Shown here: piece after piece, positions 12,892 to 14,020 of the stretch
Numbering within the stretch: the first letter of the stretch is position 1
Layout of the letters: every line of letters starts with the position of its first letter
From: a bacterium
Lineage (GTDB): Bacteria; AUK180
Assembly: GCA_021162505.1 (NCBI GenBank)
Contig: JAGGYO010000167.1
Coordinates: 1-14,020, forward strand
DNA length: 14,020 bases
Direction of reading: 5' to 3'
Made by a program: the position numbers and the translations under genes
Notes under the pieces: model-generated
Database searches by the model: none
What the model was told of the DNA's origin: nothing
The model's input: only the letters and a program-made list of their open reading frames with translations

Positions 12892-14020
12892 ATGAATAAT
12901 AATAAAAATTCATTAAATATAAAAATCGGAATAAGAATAAGAATGGAAAGAGAAAAAATGGGGTTAACATTACAAAAATTAGCCAGAAAAGCAGGTTATA
13001 ATAACTATCAAACATTATTAAGTATTGAAAAAGGAGAACGACAGATAACGATGGATGATCTGATGAGAATTTCAAAGGCACTAAGTTTATCAATAGATTA
13101 TTTAATGACAGAGCCGGAAGAAAAAACAGAAATTGCAATCTGGCGAAAATGTAATAACCCTGAAAAATGTAAAGAGTATGAAAATTTATTGAAAAAATAT
13201 TGCTACTTTTTCAAAAACATAAATAAATTATTAAAAATTGATTATGAGCTCTTTGAACCTTTATCTAATACCTATTTTAGAAGTATTAATCTCTCAAATT
13301 ATTATAAATTCGCACAAAAACTCGCAGATAAAATTAGAGAAGATTACAACTTAGGTGAATTTCCCGCCGGAAATATTATTGAAACACTTCAAGAAAAGAA
13401 TATTCTAATATTCTATTTTGATTTGAAAAAGTATGGTTCTGCTGCTTCTTTGGTCGGTAACTTTGGCGGTGCAATTTTATTGAATAGAAACGATAAAGTA
13501 TGGCGCGGGTTTTTTGATATTGCTCATGAATTGTTTCATTTATTAACATGGAATATGTTTGATGTTTCAGAGATATACGATGATAAGAGAGGTAAAAGTA
13601 ATGTTGAAAAATATGCAGATGCCTTTGCTTCACATTTATTAGTCCCAAATGAAGTATTTAAAAAGGTTACTAAAAGATATAAGAATGAAATAGGTGCAGT
13701 GGAAGTGTTGGAACTATCATTACAATTTAGGGTTTCTCTAAATGCAATGTTGTACAAATTGGAAAATCTAAAGAAAATTGATAAAACAAAGGCAGAAGAA
13801 TGGAGAAATAACATAAAATTGAAAAATGCTTACAAAGAAAGTTTTGAAGAAAAATATCGAAACGAAATTTATACAAAAGAATTTCCGGAAAATTATATGA
13901 TGCCAGTAATAAAAGCTTATTTGAAAAATGCGATAAGTAAAATGCGTATGGCAGAATATTTTGGAAAGAATATTGGTGAAATTGATTATTATTTAAAGAT
14001 GAATAGGTATGACACACTTA
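12892..14020 (+). CDS. XRE-family HTH plus ImmA/IrrE-type metallopeptidase (3' end outside window)
   Basis: The frame is open for 376 codons to the window edge. Residues 9-65 form an XRE-type helix-turn-helix (RMEREKMGLTLQKLARKAGY, then SIEKGERQITMDDLMRISKA). The peptidase part has HELFH at residues 212-216, with E239 in VEKYADAFASHLLVP as the likely third zinc ligand, the pattern of the ImmA/IrrE (DUF955) family. Known relatives cleave repressors or, as antitoxin-like partners, control toxins and mobile elements; DNA-binding and protease parts in one chain suggest a self-contained regulator. A 130-residue region between the domains is not recognised. The start has a perfect AAGGAGG 4 nt upstream. 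A partner gene may follow just beyond the window. Confidence 0.85.
   Translation, partial: MNNNKNSLNIKIGIRIRMEREKMGLTLQKLARKAGYNNYQTLLSIEKGERQITMDDLMRISKALSLSIDYLMTEPEEKTEIAIWRKCNNPEKCKEYENLLKKYCYFFKNINKLLKIDYELFEPLSNTYFRSINLSNYYKFAQKLADKIREDYNLGEFPAGNIIETLQEKNILIFYFDLKKYGSAASLVGNFGGAILLNRNDKVWRGFFDIAHELFHLLTWNMFDVSEIYDDKRGKSNVEKYADAFASHLLVPNEVFKKVTKRYKNEIGAVEVLELSLQFRVSLNAMLYKLENLKKIDKTKAEEWRNNIKLKNAYKESFEEKYRNEIYTKEFPENYMMPVIKAYLKNAISKMRMAEYFGKNIGEIDYYLKMNRYDTL

Noticed and set aside
13376..14017. Minus-strand ORFs at the right edge
   Set aside because: They are antisense to the XRE/ImmA gene, which has a promoter, ribosome binding site and HELFH motif.

Overview
The window is AT-rich bacterial DNA, about one-third G+C by eye, with Shine-Dalgarno sites and sigma70-type promoters. 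Conserved anaerobe-type metabolism sits beside a heavily remodelled defence island full of small palindromic intergenic repeats. The gene content (DHH/poly(A)-polymerase fusion, PreT/PreA, type ISP and AlbA_2 remnants) would fit an uncultured anaerobe of the FCB side of the tree, for example a Cloacimonadota-like bacterium. That placement is an inference; no marker gene here settles it.

Left part (1-4505). A leftward gene cut by the window edge encodes a DHH phosphoesterase domain joined to a tRNA nucleotidyltransferase (poly(A) polymerase-type) domain. Divergently, across an intergenic region with overlapping opposite promoters, lies a two-gene operon resembling preT-preA (NAD-dependent dihydropyrimidine dehydrogenase). 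PreA carries a Lys/Pro/Ala-rich, histone H1-like C-terminal tail of about 210 residues that the E. coli protein lacks.

Middle part (4506-12494). This is a patchwork restriction-modification region. It opens with repeats and a 5'-truncated AlbA_2-type gene followed by a tiny fragment of a type ISP restriction gene. Next come a strong promoter, a 9-codon leader ORF and an intact AlbA_2/ATPase-like/winged-helix gene. That gene overlaps another 5' fragment of a type ISP gene, 47 codons long. An intact cassette follows: a nuclease-methyltransferase fusion, a DUF1016 (YhcG-type) PD-(D/E)XK nuclease and a specificity subunit. The last ORF starts like a RecF/AAA ATPase and then becomes the C-terminal end of a type ISP enzyme. 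The simplest reading is that the cassette replaced the middle of a type ISP gene, whose two ends still flank it. There is no hsdR helicase gene, so the cassette may act like a BcgI-type (type IIB/IIG) system.

Right part (12495-14020). A repeat-bearing spacer mirrors the left flank in inverted orientation. It is followed by a near-consensus promoter and a rightward XRE-HTH/ImmA-IrrE metallopeptidase gene cut by the window edge.

Two small-scale features stand out. First, a 30-bp palindromic element read in the same frame as ten codons occurs three times, twice in the DUF1016 gene and once in the upstream type ISP remnant. Second, both AlbA_2 genes carry short tandem repeats at the same place, between the ATPase-like and winged-helix parts. 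In the intact gene the unit is 10 bp, so three units read in successive frames make one 10-residue peptide repeat.
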